From Edwardsiella anguillarum ET080813 (GTDB taxonomy: Bacteria; Pseudomonadota; Gammaproteobacteria; Enterobacterales; Enterobacteriaceae), in contig NZ_CP006664.1 in the NCBI RefSeq assembly GCF_000264765.2, positions 124,001 through 188,000 on the forward strand: DNA of 64,000 bases. Direction: 5' to 3'. Below are positions 1 through 10,198 of this stretch, in pieces. The position numbers and the translations under genes are program-made. Numbering within the stretch: position 1 is the first letter of the stretch; every line of letters starts with the position of its first letter. The notes below the pieces were generated by a model. That model was not told the DNA's origin, did not search any database, and saw nothing but the letters and a program-made list of their open reading frames with translations.

Positions 1-187
1 ATCGCAGGCGAAGATTTATGACACTTTATGACATCATGCCCGTCACAGGCGGCCGAAGACAAGCACGCCTCCACGCTTTCAGACATTCCCCGCCCCGCCA
101 ACATTTATGGCCCAAAAGATAACGGCCCGCGCAGGGCGGGCCGTCGAGACGCCGTCAGACGACGACGCGGTGCGCCAGCGCGCGCCC
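1..187. other. Intergenic tail beyond mukB
   Basis: No convincing gene is seen here. Short open frames in this stretch lack a ribosome binding site and have the arginine/proline-rich composition typical of antisense frames in high-GC DNA. The only structure I can support is the hairpin at 122-144. Confidence 0.5.
122..144 (-). terminator. Possible terminator of the muk operon
   Basis: A perfect 9-bp inverted repeat (ACGGCCCGC / GCGGGCCGT, 5-nt loop) lies about 45 bp beyond the mukB stop. Read on the minus strand the stem is followed by TATCTTTT, a weak U-rich tract. It could end the cmoM-mukFEB transcript, but the U tract is interrupted, so this is moderate evidence only. Confidence 0.45.
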
Positions 188-3100
188 TCAGGCCGAGGTA
201 TCCTCCAGCGGCTGCGCCGTGCGCCCGCCCTCGTCCTCCGCCGCGGCGCTAAAGCCGCGCAGCCCCACCACGTGCACGTGCTCGGTATGGTTGAACACCT
301 TACGCACCAGCTTATAGGTGGTGCCTTTTTCCGGGCTGATATTCTCGGGGGCGGCGATGATCAGCTGCATCTCCAGCCGCTCACACAGCTCGAACAGCGT
401 CGCGATGGACTTGGCGTCAAGACGCGCCGCCTCATCCAGGAACAGCAGTCGGCAGGGGGAGATATCCTTACCGCGTAGGCGGCGTGACTCCTCCTCCCAG
501 CTCTGCACCACCATCACCAGGATCGACATCCCGGTACCGATCGCCTCACCGGTTGACAGCGCCCCGCTCTCCGCACGCAGCCAGCCGTCCGATCCACGGT
601 TCACCTCCACCGCCATCTCCAGGTAGCTGCGGTAGTCCAGCAGCTCCTCACCGATGGTCTGCGGCGTCCGCTGTCCCATATCGATCTGCGGATTCAGGCG
701 CTGATACAGCTTGGCCAGCGCCTCTGAGAAGGTCAGGCGGTTGCTGTTGAACAGATCCTGATGCTGCTCCTGCTGCTCGGAGAGCACGTTCAGCAGCATG
801 GCGTGGCTGTCGCGCACATTCACGTTCAGACGCACGCTGTTGACCTGGCCAAAGGCCACCGACTGCAGCCCCTGGTTCAGCATGCGGATACGGTTCTGCT
901 CGCGCTGAATGGTCTTGCGGATGATGTTCGCCACGCTGCGGGCGCTGATAGCCAGCTTCTGCTCGCGCGCCGTCAGCTCCTCCGTCAAGCGCGCCAGCTC
1001 GATCTCCATCTGCTCAATGGCATCGATGGGATCGTCGCTGCGGATAATATCCTGGCGGATACGCTCCCGCAGATGCTGATAGACCGCCACATAGAACTGT
1101 ACCTTACGCTCGGGACGCCTCGGGTCCTCCGACAGGCGCAGCACGTCGCGCAGGTGCTCGTTATCCGCCACAGCCAGACGCAGGGCGCCCAGCGCCTTAT
1201 CCGACATGGAGCGCAGCTCGTCTGCATCCATATAGGCTAGCTCACGCCGGTGCAGACGGCGCTCGACGCCGTTATCCTTCACCAAACGCATCACCGCGCA
1301 CCAGCCCGCCTTGGCCTGGGTCACCTGGGTTCGCATCAGGTGGTAATCGCGCTCAGCCTTACGCAGCCGCTTGATCAGCGACTCCATCTCCGCCTCGCAG
1401 ATGGTGATCTGCTTCTCCAGCTGATTGCGCCGGCTGCGGTTTTCACTCAGGGCGGCGTGCAGCTCATCGCGGCGCGTACGGGCCCGCGCCTCGGCGCTCG
1501 CATCCGCCGCTACGCCGATATCCTGCATCTCCTGCTGTAGCTCCTGCAGCATGTCACGCTTGGCATCGAAGGCGCTCTTCAGCGACGCCAGCACCTGATT
1601 ATACTGGGCCAGCTGGGCCTGATGCTGACGCAGCTGCTCGCGGCTGCGGCTGCGATCGGCCTCGGCGTGCTCCAAACGCTGACGCAAACGCTCGTTGAGG
1701 TCGGCGTTTTCGCTCAGCATTCCCACCGCATCGCTATAGCTGAAATGGGCGCGACGCTGCGCCACCTCGGTCAGGGCAAAGGCCTGCTGCTTGGTCAGGC
1801 GCTGACGCTGCAGCGCCTGCTGGTAATCCTGCTGCAGCTGCTCATGCTGCTGCGGATCGCTCTGCAGCACGCCGATCACCGGTTCCAGCGCCGCCAGCGT
1901 GGCGCCGTGCTGCTGTAGATAGCGCGCCGCATCGCGCGCCTGCTCCAGTTCCTCACGCAGTTCATCGACCCGATCGGGCAGCGTTTCATCCGTCAGCAGC
2001 GCCGCCTGGGGCACCAGGCGATTCAGCAGCCCGGCCAGCTCGCGCGCCTGCTGCAGCTGCTGACGCTGTTGCTGGGTCTGGGCGTCCTGACCGGCGAACT
2101 CGCGCTCAATCTCCCCCCGACGCTGCTGCAGCTGGCGCAGCTCCTGCTCCGGATCATCGTCAAATACCACCGCCAGATGGCTGCCGATAAAGCGGCTGAA
2201 GGCGTGGTGCAGACGCTGGATCTTCTGTACGTCAAACGACAGTGTGGCATAACGCTCCGCCAGCGCCTCGCGCTCGGCGTACAGCGTCTCCAGACGGCTC
2301 TCGCGCGCCGCACGGCCAAACAGCGGCAGCGATGGGAAACGGGAGTAGCGCCACTGGCGATCGGCGATCTTCACTACCACCGCCTTCTCCAGCTCTTCAA
2401 CGGCAAAAACGCTGTCGTCGAAGGACTGCGGATCCCCCTCGATCAGATAGAGATCTTCCGGGCACTCCTCCAGCCCCGCCAGCTGCGCGCGCACCGCGGC
2501 CAGATCCGGCACCACGATGGCATGGCGCGACGGCCCATACAGCGCCGAGAAGTAGGGCGCATCGTCCAGCGTGACGTCGTCGTAGATCTCCGACAACAGC
2601 ACGCCGCCAAAGCGCTCTGCCAGCGCGATCAGTCGGGCATCCTCGGCACCGCCGGGCTGGCTCAGGCGCTCGATCTCCCGCTCCAGGGCCCCCTTGCGGG
2701 CGGCAACCTCGTCGCGTTCGACGGTGTACTCGCGCTCGCGCTCCAGCAGCTGCTGCATCTGGTCGGTCACCGCGCGGCTGTCCTCCAGCGTTTCGCCGCA
2801 CTGCGATTCCAAGGCATTCAGCGCCTCCTGGGCGGCGAGCCACGCCGGTGCCCGCGCGCTCAGCGCGCCGACCCGCTCGGCGATCTGCTCCAGCTCCTGA
2901 CGTAGCGCCATGCTGCGCTCACCGGCGTCGGCCGCCTGCTGGGTCAGGGTGTCGATCTGCGCCTCCAGCTCGGCCTGCAGGGCGTCCAGCTGCTGCGCGT
3001 CACAGTCGCGCCCGCTGCGCTTAACGCACTCCTGCAGCAGCCGCTCGGCATCCTGCTGGGCATTCAGCCGCTGCTCCAGCTCGGCCAGGCGGGCGCCGAT

Positions 3101-4651
3101 GGGCGCAACGCGCTGGGCCTGATGCTGTAGTGCAGGCCACTCGCGCAGCAGCGCGCGCCCGGCCTGCCAGGCGTCGCTGCGGCTAACCTCGCCCACCACC
3201 CGGGCCACCAGGCGGTAGGCCTCCTCAAACTGGCTGTTCGCCGCATTGGCCACGCTCAGCTTCTGCTCCAGCTGCAGCAGCAGCTCGGTCGCCTCTTCTT
3301 CTCGGGCGCGAAAGTCCTCAAGCCAGCTTTCCGCATCGTCGGCGCTCAGCGCCGGCAGAGCGCACAGCGTCTGCGCCCGCGCCAGCGCCTGCAGCGCCTG
3401 CTGATACTGGATAGCCCGCGTTTGCTGTACGTCCAGCGCCTGCTGGTAGTCGGCCAGCTGGCTCTTCAGCTCATCGACCTCGGCCTCCGCCGCCTCGCTG
3501 CGCTCCTGCCAGGACTCATACTGCTCCTGCGCTTCGGCCGCCACCTCGCTCTGTTCGTCCAGACGGTAGCTCAGCTCCTCCAGATCGCCCTGATAGCGTT
3601 CGATCTTCTCCCGCTGACGCAGCGCGGTCTGCACCAGATTCAGGTGGTCGCTAGCCGCCTGGTAATCGGTCTCCAGATCCGCTTCGGCGCCGTTCTGCTC
3701 CTCCAGCTCGCGCGCCATCTCCACGTGGCGATACTGCTCGCTCAGCAGCTGTCGCCGTCCGCCGAGCAGCTCGCGACGCAGCTGCAGCGCCTGATCCAGA
3801 TGGCTGCGCCGCTCGTTGGCATGCCGCATATAGTCCGCCGAAACATAGGCGGTGGCCTCGCTGATCAGGTGCTTAAACAGATCACGGTCGGACTGGGTTA
3901 CCCGGATCGCCTCCAGCGTCATGCGGTTCTCGCGCAGCGCCGCCTCCATGTCCTGAAACGCCTTACGCACCCCGCCGTTCTCCGGCAGCAGGTAGTCGCG
4001 CAGTGAACGGGTGATCGCGCTGGAGATCCCACCGTACAGCGAGGCCTCAATCAGCCGGTAGAATTTGCTGCGATCCGCCGCCGAGCGCAGGCGACGTGGC
4101 ACCACGCCGAGATCGAACATCAGCGCATGGTAGTCGGTAATCGAGTTGAACTGCTTGAACTGTACCCCGTCGATCGCCTCTACCCGCTCTTTCAGCTCAG
4201 CCAACGGCAGCACGCGCGCTTGGCGCTCGCCCACCGTCTCGGTCAGCAGCTGGGTCGGCTGATACGCCGTCGGCAGCCCCTGAATGGCGAAGGGTTTGAT
4301 ATCCACCTTGCGATCGCGGCCAGCCACCTGCTGCAGGCGTACCCCGACCAGCACCCGCTGGTGGCGGGAGTTCACCACGTCCAGCGCGGCATAGCACACC
4401 CCGGGGCGCAGCTTGCCGTGCAGGCCCTTATCGCGCGACCCGCTGGTGGCTCCGGCCTCGGTGGTGTTGCGGAAATGCAGCAGGGTCAGATCCGGGATCA
4501 GGGCGGTCACAAATGCCGCCATGGTGGTGGACTTTCCCGCCCCGTTGCCGCCGGAGAGGGTGGTCACCAGCTCGTCCAAATCAAAGGTTCGGGCAAAGAA
4601 GCCGTTCCAGTTAACCAGGGTCAGCGAGCGAAACTTACCGCGTTCAATCAT
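188..4651 (-). CDS. mukB: Chromosome partition protein MukB (SMC-like ATPase)
   Basis: The 1487-residue length matches enterobacterial MukB (1486 in E. coli). The N-terminal head has a Walker A motif GGNGAGKST at residues 34-42. The long middle is glutamate/glutamine-rich coiled coil around a central hinge near residues 650-800. The C-terminal head carries the ABC signature [10 protein letters not shown] and Walker [12 protein letters not shown]. MukB dimerises through the hinge, and the ATP-bound heads are bridged by MukF and MukE into the MukBEF condensin that compacts and segregates the chromosome. Its ATG overlaps the mukE stop by 4 bp (ATGA), implying coupled translation. It is the last gene of the cmoM-mukF-mukE-mukB operon. 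Confidence 0.98.
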   Translation of the reverse strand: MIERGKFRSLTLVNWNGFFARTFDLDELVTTLSGGNGAGKSTTMAAFVTALIPDLTLLHFRNTTEAGATSGSRDKGLHGKLRPGVCYAALDVVNSRHQRVLVGVRLQQVAGRDRKVDIKPFAIQGLPTAYQPTQLLTETVGERQARVLPLAELKERVEAIDGVQFKQFNSITDYHALMFDLGVVPRRLRSAADRSKFYRLIEASLYGGISSAITRSLRDYLLPENGGVRKAFQDMEAALRENRMTLEAIRVTQSDRDLFKHLISEATAYVSADYMRHANERRSHLDQALQLRRELLGGRRQLLSEQYRHVEMARELEEQNGAEADLETDYQAASDHLNLVQTALRQREKIERYQGDLEELSYRLDEQSEVAAEAQEQYESWQERSEAAEAEVDELKSQLADYQQALDVQQTRAIQYQQALQALARAQTLCALPALSADDAESWLEDFRAREEEATELLLQLEQKLSVANAANSQFEEAYRLVARVVGEVSRSDAWQAGRALLREWPALQHQAQRVAPIGARLAELEQRLNAQQDAERLLQECVKRSGRDCDAQQLDALQAELEAQIDTLTQQAADAGERSMALRQELEQIAERVGALSARAPAWLAAQEALNALESQCGETLEDSRAVTDQMQQLLEREREYTVERDEVAARKGALEREIERLSQPGGAEDARLIALAERFGGVLLSEIYDDVTLDDAPYFSALYGPSRHAIVVPDLAAVRAQLAGLEECPEDLYLIEGDPQSFDDSVFAVEELEKAVVVKIADRQWRYSRFPSLPLFGRAARESRLETLYAEREALAERYATLSFDVQKIQRLHHAFSRFIGSHLAVVFDDDPEQELRQLQQRRGEIEREFAGQDAQTQQQRQQLQQARELAGLLNRLVPQAALLTDETLPDRVDELREELEQARDAARYLQQHGATLAALEPVIGVLQSDPQQHEQLQQDYQQALQRQRLTKQQAFALTEVAQRRAHFSYSDAVGMLSENADLNERLRQRLEHAEADRSRSREQLRQHQAQLAQYNQVLASLKSAFDAKRDMLQELQQEMQDIGVAADASAEARARTRRDELHAALSENRSRRNQLEKQITICEAEMESLIKRLRKAERDYHLMRTQVTQAKAGWCAVMRLVKDNGVERRLHRRELAYMDADELRSMSDKALGALRLAVADNEHLRDVLRLSEDPRRPERKVQFYVAVYQHLRERIRQDIIRSDDPIDAIEQMEIELARLTEELTAREQKLAISARSVANIIRKTIQREQNRIRMLNQGLQSVAFGQVNSVRLNVNVRDSHAMLLNVLSEQQEQHQDLFNSNRLTFSEALAKLYQRLNPQIDMGQRTPQTIGEELLDYRSYLEMAVEVNRGSDGWLRAESGALSTGEAIGTGMSILVMVVQSWEEESRRLRGKDISPCRLLFLDEAARLDAKSIATLFELCERLEMQLIIAAPENISPEKGTTYKLVRKVFNHTEHVHVVGLRGFSAAAEDEGGRTAQPLEDTSA

Positions 4652-5373
4652 TCCTGTTCATCCTCTGCATCCTCGGATTCGTGTTCCGCCTGCGCGTCGT
4701 CCGCCGGGCCGTCATTGAGCGCCAGCGATGGCTCCAGCGTGACCGCCTCGCCGTCGCGGATCAGGCGCATCTGGGCATCGCGTGCATCGTCGCCGGCGCG
4801 TACGTCGGCGCCGAAGCGGAACACCGCCTCGGTGATGCGGAACTTGGCGCTGTCACTCCCGATAAAGAACACCATTCCTAGCCGGCGCAGGCGGTTCAGC
4901 GAGGTACGCAGCTTCTCCTGCAGCTTCTGGCGGTCCAGATCGGAGCCGGTCGAGCGCTGGTTAACCAGCCTGAGCAGTTTGCTCTCATCGGTCAGGGTCA
5001 GCAGCTCGTCATACAGCTCCTGCTGGCTGAAGATCCCCTCATGGGCCAGCCGCTCCGGGCTGAGGTAGAGGTAACAGAGGATCTTGCCCACCAGCATGTC
5101 CAGCTCAGACAGCACCGAGCGGGGGATCAGGGTCGTGGAGCGGGGACGCAGATAGAAGAAGCCCTCCGGCGCGCGGATCAGCTCAACGCTATAGCGCCCG
5201 TAAAACAGCTCCAGCTCCTCCTGGAAATCCATCAGGAAGGCGTGATTGTCCAGATCGTCGATGCCGATATGGCGCCCGGCGCGCAGCTGACTGTCCAGCG
5301 CGGGAAACAGCGGATTAAACACCGCCTGTGCCAGCTTGGCCGGCATAGTATTTTCAGTATTTGTCGATGACAT
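4648..5373 (-). CDS. mukE: Chromosome partition protein MukE
   Basis: MukE is the kite subunit of the MukBEF condensin; it binds the MukF middle region and DNA. The core from [10 protein letters not shown]-like sequence through [12 protein letters not shown] is nearly identical to E. coli MukE, with tandem winged-helix folds expected. The C-terminus is an acidic tail (SEDAEDEQE). I chose the ATG at 5373 (MSSTNTEN, as in E. coli MSSTN) rather than an alternative start nine codons upstream, giving 241 residues. It overlaps the mukF end by 20 bp and the mukB start by 4 bp, so the three genes are tightly coupled. Confidence 0.96.
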   Translation of the reverse strand: MSSTNTENTMPAKLAQAVFNPLFPALDSQLRAGRHIGIDDLDNHAFLMDFQEELELFYGRYSVELIRAPEGFFYLRPRSTTLIPRSVLSELDMLVGKILCYLYLSPERLAHEGIFSQQELYDELLTLTDESKLLRLVNQRSTGSDLDRQKLQEKLRTSLNRLRRLGMVFFIGSDSAKFRITEAVFRFGADVRAGDDARDAQMRLIRDGEAVTLEPSLALNDGPADDAQAEHESEDAEDEQE

Positions 5374-6676
5374 GGGCCTGCACCTTGGCTCCGTACTCAT
5401 TGATCGCCTGCCACTGGGCCTGCAATCCGTTAAAATCTGCTTCGGCTACACCCAGGCGCACCGCCTGGTCAACCAAAATTCTTGCCACGTCGAAATGGCG
5501 CTGGCGTGGATAGCGCGCCAGGTATTCGCGCAGTACCCGCCCCAGATCTAGCGGCCGCTGTTCCTGGCGGTAGACCTGCAGCTCCTGCTCGATCAACGCC
5601 GCCAGCCGCTCACGCAGCTCGGAATACTCCTCAAACTCCAAGTCGGGCGGCAGTTCGCCGGTCACCTCGGCATTGAGCAGCATCAGCTCTTCGTCGCGCA
5701 TATCCAGCAGCCGATCGGCGTTGGCGTAGGTCAGCGCCCAGGGCGCCTCAAGATACCCCTGCACCGACTGGCGCAGACGCTGGGCGAAGACCCGGTTCTT
5801 ATCCATATCGATGGCCGTACGAATAAATTTGTGTACGTGGCGGTCATAGCCGATCCACAGATCGATCGCCTGCTGCCCCCAGCTGATAATACGATCCAGC
5901 TTGGCCTGCAGGTCGAACACCAGCTTATCGACAAAGCCCAGCGCCTCCTGCCCCAGGGTCGCATCCTGGATGCGCAACAGGTTGGCCTGCAGCTTGTCCC
6001 CCGCCGCCTCCAGGGTATCCTGCAGTTCGCGCAGGGTACCAGAGGTTTCCGACAGCAGCAGCTCGCAGCTGGAGATCGCCGCCCGCCAGTCCTGGGTGAG
6101 CAGCCCGGCGATATCGCGCTTAACCCCCTGCTGCTGCTCATCCATCAGCCGCTGGGTCAGATCGATGCTGTCAAAGATCTCCGCCACCGAATATTTCAGC
6201 GGCGCAAACACGTTGCGGTGCCAATGAAACTCATCGCCGCCCTCTTCTGCCGCGTCCCCCGCCGCCCGCAGCTCCTGTGCCACGATAGAGAGCTGCATCG
6301 ACAGACGCAGGGTGGAAAACTCGCGCTGACGGATATAGTAGTCGGAAATACTGATCCCCAGCGGAGTCAGGCGATAGATGGCGTTCCCCTCCGCCAGCTC
6401 GCTGGTAAAGCGGTTAAGCAGGCGCTGCTTAACCAGATCGTTAATCGCATTGTTGGCGCGCTGGGTGACGGTTTCGTGCGTCTGTTCAAATGTCTTGCTG
6501 ACATGACGGAATACGTCGACCAGATCCCCCTCGCTCATTTCGCCGTCCAAACGCTCGCCGTTCAGGGTAGCGATAGCCAGCAAAAAGGCCAGCCGCTCGG
6601 TCGAGAGCGTTAAGGCGAAATCATTTTTGCGCGCCCAGGCAACCAGCTCCGGTACCGTCTGGGAAAAATCGCTCAT
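5354..6676 (-). CDS. mukF: Chromosome partition protein MukF (kleisin)
   Basis: MukF is the kleisin of MukBEF: its N-terminal winged-helix domain dimerises, a middle region binds MukE, and the C-terminal winged helix binds the MukB head. The 440-residue length matches the family. The N-terminus [20 protein letters not shown] is typical. The ATG at 6676 overlaps the cmoM stop by 4 bp, and its 3' end runs 20 bp into mukE, giving stoichiometric coupled expression of the operon. Confidence 0.97.
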   Translation of the reverse strand: MSDFSQTVPELVAWARKNDFALTLSTERLAFLLAIATLNGERLDGEMSEGDLVDVFRHVSKTFEQTHETVTQRANNAINDLVKQRLLNRFTSELAEGNAIYRLTPLGISISDYYIRQREFSTLRLSMQLSIVAQELRAAGDAAEEGGDEFHWHRNVFAPLKYSVAEIFDSIDLTQRLMDEQQQGVKRDIAGLLTQDWRAAISSCELLLSETSGTLRELQDTLEAAGDKLQANLLRIQDATLGQEALGFVDKLVFDLQAKLDRIISWGQQAIDLWIGYDRHVHKFIRTAIDMDKNRVFAQRLRQSVQGYLEAPWALTYANADRLLDMRDEELMLLNAEVTGELPPDLEFEEYSELRERLAALIEQELQVYRQEQRPLDLGRVLREYLARYPRQRHFDVARILVDQAVRLGVAEADFNGLQAQWQAINEYGAKVQAHVIDKY

Positions 6677-7458
6677 AATGGATCCTTCATGTCACCTTTG
6701 TGCGCCATCACGTGAATATAGCGCCCCAAACTTACAAAAGGCTCCTGACGACAATAGCGCTGCTCCAGCGCCAGCAGATCGTCAAAGGCCCCGATTTGTT
6801 GTGTCTTATCCCGCAGATAGTCATGGAATACCCGCACCCCGGTCTTACCGCTGATGGTCAGCCCCAGCTGCTCCAGCCAGCCATAGACCTGCGCGGGATC
6901 CAGCGGATGGTCGGGCGAGAGCGAACGCCGCTTGCGCTTTGGCATGCCGAGCTTCACATATTCCATATTCCCCACCAGGGTATTCAGCATCAGCAACCCG
7001 TTGTAGTTATAGAACATCAGCGACAGCGCGCCGCCCGGCGCCAGGCATTTCTCCAGCGCCGCCAACACCGCCTGCGGCTGTGCCACCCATTCAAGGACGG
7101 CATGAAACAATACCAGATCCACCGGCTCAGCCAAATGGCGATGCATCTCCTGCGCCGGACTTTGTACCAATTCCATGCGCGCGCTAACACCCTGCTCCTC
7201 GGCGTGCTGCGCCGCACGCTGTAGCATCTGCGCCGAAATATCACACAGGATCACCCGGTGACCGCGCGCCGCCAGCTGGCAGGCGATCTGCCCCTGCCCA
7301 CCGCCGGCGTCCAGGATGCGCAGCGGGCGCTGCGGTAAACCGGCCAGCAGGGTTTCCAAATCCTGCCACAGAACCGCCTGACGGATACGCCCCTTGGTGG
7401 TGCCATAAATATTACGCGCAAACTTCTCCGCGATATCGTCAAAATTACGATCCTGCAT
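6673..7458 (-). CDS. cmoM: tRNA 5-carboxymethoxyuridine methyltransferase CmoM
   Basis: CmoM (formerly SmtA) is a SAM-dependent class I methyltransferase that esterifies cmo5U at position 34 of certain tRNAs to mcmo5U. The SAM-binding glycine motif [11 protein letters not shown] follows the first strand, and motif [11 protein letters not shown] is conserved. The start [13 protein letters not shown] at 7458 agrees with E. coli; a start three codons earlier (MGSM) is less likely. It is first in the cmoM-mukFEB operon and overlaps mukF by 4 bp, the same arrangement as in E. coli. Confidence 0.95.
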   Translation of the reverse strand: MQDRNFDDIAEKFARNIYGTTKGRIRQAVLWQDLETLLAGLPQRPLRILDAGGGQGQIACQLAARGHRVILCDISAQMLQRAAQHAEEQGVSARMELVQSPAQEMHRHLAEPVDLVLFHAVLEWVAQPQAVLAALEKCLAPGGALSLMFYNYNGLLMLNTLVGNMEYVKLGMPKRKRRSLSPDHPLDPAQVYGWLEQLGLTISGKTGVRVFHDYLRDKTQQIGAFDDLLALEQRYCRQEPFVSLGRYIHVMAHKGDMKDPL

Positions 7459-7638
7459 ACTCCCCACTCCGCACGCCGGGTGACTTAGGCTGGCCAGCCC
7501 CTTCGGGCCGCGCGGTTAGCCGCCGCGCGAGGTCCAAAGGATCAAAGGTACATTTTGACACAGGCTATCGTAGAATGAATATCATCAGCCTGATATTCGA
7601 CGCGAATGGCGTTTTTTCATCCAAAAGAGACGGTTGTC

Positions 7639-8436
7639 ATGCTATTTGAGCTCAAAAAATTTGTCGGCATGCTGCTATTACCGCTGCCGCTGCTCCTGTC
7701 GCTCTGCGCGCTCGGCCTGGCGCTGCTTTGGTTCACTCGCCGTCAGCGAATAGGAAAAGTCCTTGTTTCGCTCGCTTGGCTGGGTATTCTCCTGCTGAGC
7801 ATGCAACCGCTGGCCGATCGCCTACTCGCCCCGCTGGAGAACCGCTACCCGACCCTGAACGGCCCACATCAGGCCCGCTATGTGGTGGTGCTCGGCGGCG
7901 GCTACACCTATAACCCGCAGTGGGCGCCCAGCTCCAACCTGATCGGCAACAGCCTGCCGCGGGTGATCGAGGGCGTTCGCCAGCTCGCCCTGAACCCACA
8001 GGCGCAGCTTATCTTTACCGGCGCAGCGGCGCAGGGGAACCCGCTCAGCAGCGCCGAGGTCGCGGCGCGGGTGGCGCGTTCGCTGGGCATCGATGAACAG
8101 CGTATTATCGTTTTGGACAGTCCCCGGGATACCGGCCAGGAGGCGCGGGCCGTCGCAGGCGTCGTCGGTAACGCGCCGCTGATTCTGGTGACCTCGGCCA
8201 ACCATATGCCACGGGCGCTGGGCTTTTTCCATCATCAGGGGCTCGATCCGATTCCGGCGCCGGCCAACCAGATGGCGATCGCCAGCCCGCTCAATCCCTG
8301 GGAGCGCTGGCTCCCCTCTCCGCTCTATCTGGGGCACAGCGAACGCGCCGGGTATGAAACGCTGGGGCGCCTCTGGCAGGCGCTCACGGGACAGGCTCAG
8401 GATCGGCGCACGGCGGCACCGACGGAGGAGAAATGA
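7639..8436 (+). CDS. elyC: Envelope biogenesis factor ElyC (DUF218)
   Basis: The 265-residue inner-membrane protein has two N-terminal hydrophobic segments (about residues 8-30 and 38-58) followed by a periplasmic DUF218 domain starting VVVLGGGYTYNPQWAPSSN. In E. coli ElyC (YcbC) supports peptidoglycan assembly at low temperature, probably through undecaprenyl-phosphate metabolism. I chose MLFELKKF at 7639 to match the E. coli N-terminus; an upstream start would add an atypical extension. It is divergent from cmoM as in E. coli. Its stop overlaps the next start by 4 bp (ATGA). Confidence 0.93.
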   Translation: MLFELKKFVGMLLLPLPLLLSLCALGLALLWFTRRQRIGKVLVSLAWLGILLLSMQPLADRLLAPLENRYPTLNGPHQARYVVVLGGGYTYNPQWAPSSNLIGNSLPRVIEGVRQLALNPQAQLIFTGAAAQGNPLSSAEVAARVARSLGIDEQRIIVLDSPRDTGQEARAVAGVVGNAPLILVTSANHMPRALGFFHHQGLDPIPAPANQMAIASPLNPWERWLPSPLYLGHSERAGYETLGRLWQALTGQAQDRRTAAPTEEK

Positions 8437-8717
8437 ACCTACGGACCTTAACGCGGCGGCGCGCTCGCCGCTACAGCCTGGCCGTCGCACTGTTAACCTT
8501 TGAGGGGCAGGTGCTGCTGTTCGACGCGCTCGCCAAGCCGCAGAACGCCGCGTTGAACGGCAGCCCGCTGGAAACCGTCAGCATGCTAGGGTTCTTTTTT
8601 GCCTGGACCACCGGTCTTGGCACTACGGCGGCGCTGCTGACCGCCGCCGCCTGCCTGCTACTGCTGCCGGCGACGGCCTACCTGCTGTGCCGCCGCTGGC
8701 TGTGGCGCGCCCGCTAG
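8433..8717 (+). CDS. Small hypothetical membrane protein coupled to elyC
   Basis: This 94-residue protein is not one I recognise. It starts at an ATG overlapping the elyC stop (ATGA), so it is probably translated by coupling. After a basic N-terminus (LRTLTRRRARRY) there are two hydrophobic stretches, about residues 15-30 and 48-88, the second strong enough to span the membrane once or twice. It ends only 2 bp from the convergent deaminase gene. The E. coli elyC locus has no such gene. A role beside ElyC in the envelope is a guess from position alone. Confidence 0.7.
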   Translation: MNLRTLTRRRARRYSLAVALLTFEGQVLLFDALAKPQNAALNGSPLETVSMLGFFFAWTTGLGTTAALLTAAACLLLLPATAYLLCRRWLWRAR

Positions 8718-8719
8718 GG

Positions 8720-10090
8720 CTACAGCGGATCGGGGTGCAGCAGCAGCGTGCTCAGGCGGTTGTGCTTCGCGATCACCTGCGGCAGATCGATCGTCTGTAG
8801 CTGGCCGTCGCGGATCACCACCCGGCCATTGATCACGCTGAGGGCCACGTTGCCCGGATTGCAGAACACCAGCGCCGCCAGCGGATCGTGACGGGCGCCG
8901 GCGGTGCCCAGGCCGCGCAGATCGAAGGCGACAAAGTCCGCCGCCATGTCCGGTGCCAGCGCGCCGATGTCGTCACGGTTAAGAACCTGCGCCCCACCCC
9001 GCGTCGCCAGCCACAGAGCCTCACGCGCGCTCATGGCCTGTGGCCCGCTGGCCACCCGCTGCAGCAGCATCGCCTGACGCGCCTCGGCCAGCAGCGAGCT
9101 GCCGTCGTTAGAGGCCGAGCCATCCACGCCGATGCCGACCGGCACCCCGGCATCCACCATCTGACGGATCGGCGCGATCCCCGACGCTAGACGCATGTTG
9201 GAGCATGGGCAGTGGGCGACCCCGGTCTGGGTACGGGCAAACAGATCGATCCCCTGCGCATCCAGCTTCACGCAGTGCGCATGCCAAACGTCCGGGCCGG
9301 TCCAGCCCAGATCGCGCACATACTCTGCCGGCGTCATGCCAAAGTGGCGCTGACTGTAGCTGACGTCGTTATCATTCTCCGCCAGATGGGTATGCAGCGA
9401 GACCCCGTGCTGACGCGCCAGCTGCGCACTCTTTTTCATCAGCTCTCGACTGACGGAAAAGGGCGAGCAAGGCGCCAACGCGATACGCAGCATGCTAAAG
9501 CGCGCCGCATCATGATAGGACTGGATCAGCCGTAGCGAATCCTCCAGAATCGCCTCCTCTTGCTCCACCAGCGCATCGGGCGGCAGGCCGCCGCGGCTGC
9601 GTCCCAGGCTCATGCTGCCGCGACAGGCGTGAAAGCGCATGCCGATTTCACGCGCCGCATCGATGCTGTCATCCAGGCGACAGCCGTTGGGAAACAGGTA
9701 CAGGTGGTCGCTGGAGGTCGTGCAGCCGGAAAGCATCAGCTCCGCCATCGCCGTCTGGGCCGAGATGGAGATCATCTCCGGCGTCAGACGTCCCCACACC
9801 GGGTACAGCGTCTCCAGCCATGAGAATAGCTCGGCGTCCTGAGCGCCGGGCAGCGCACGCGTCAGGGTCTGGAACATATGGTGATGGGTGTTGACCATCC
9901 CCGGGATCACCACGTGCCCGCTCAGATCCAGCTCCTCGTCGGCGCCGGCGGCCAGCAGCTCGCTGCCGCCGACCGCCACAATGCGGCATCCCTCCACCAG
10001 CATGCAGCCACCGCGGATCTCCCGGCGCTGGTCATCCATCGTGACCAGCAGATCGGCATTCTTAATCACCAGCGTCTTCTTCGTGTGCAT
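8720..10090 (-). CDS. Amidohydrolase, likely 8-oxoguanine deaminase
   Basis: This 456-residue protein belongs to the ATZ/TRZ branch of the amidohydrolase superfamily (COG0402). The metal-binding pattern is visible: NTHHHMFQTLTR near residue 68, the HTHLAEND strand-5 motif, a histidine in WHAHCVKL, and the catalytic aspartate in GVDGSASNDGSSLLAE. The segments SDHLYLFPNG, RGSMSLGRSRGGLPPD and DGSASNDGS resemble characterised 8-oxoguanine deaminases, which turn 8-oxoguanine into urate and ammonia; database labels such as hydroxydechloroatrazine ethylaminohydrolase are common for such proteins. The start at 10090 (MHTKKTLVIKNADLL) has a GGGGAAAG ribosome site. The neighbouring urate-type permease on the same strand supports a purine role. 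Confidence 0.82.
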   Translation of the reverse strand: MHTKKTLVIKNADLLVTMDDQRREIRGGCMLVEGCRIVAVGGSELLAAGADEELDLSGHVVIPGMVNTHHHMFQTLTRALPGAQDAELFSWLETLYPVWGRLTPEMISISAQTAMAELMLSGCTTSSDHLYLFPNGCRLDDSIDAAREIGMRFHACRGSMSLGRSRGGLPPDALVEQEEAILEDSLRLIQSYHDAARFSMLRIALAPCSPFSVSRELMKKSAQLARQHGVSLHTHLAENDNDVSYSQRHFGMTPAEYVRDLGWTGPDVWHAHCVKLDAQGIDLFARTQTGVAHCPCSNMRLASGIAPIRQMVDAGVPVGIGVDGSASNDGSSLLAEARQAMLLQRVASGPQAMSAREALWLATRGGAQVLNRDDIGALAPDMAADFVAFDLRGLGTAGARHDPLAALVFCNPGNVALSVINGRVVIRDGQLQTIDLPQVIAKHNRLSTLLLHPDPL

Positions 10091-10198
10091 CGCTTTCCCC
10101 TCTGCGGGCAAGCGCATCCGCTGTGCGCCGCTCCGCGGCTGATTTAACGGTGCCATGGCCCCCAGCGGCGGCCTACGGCATCTGAACGCCTGCGCCGG

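Noticed and set aside
761-5068. Long plus-strand open frames across mukB and mukE
   Set aside because: They are antisense to clearly conserved genes, and their Gln/Leu/His-rich or Arg-rich translations are typical shadows in high-GC DNA.
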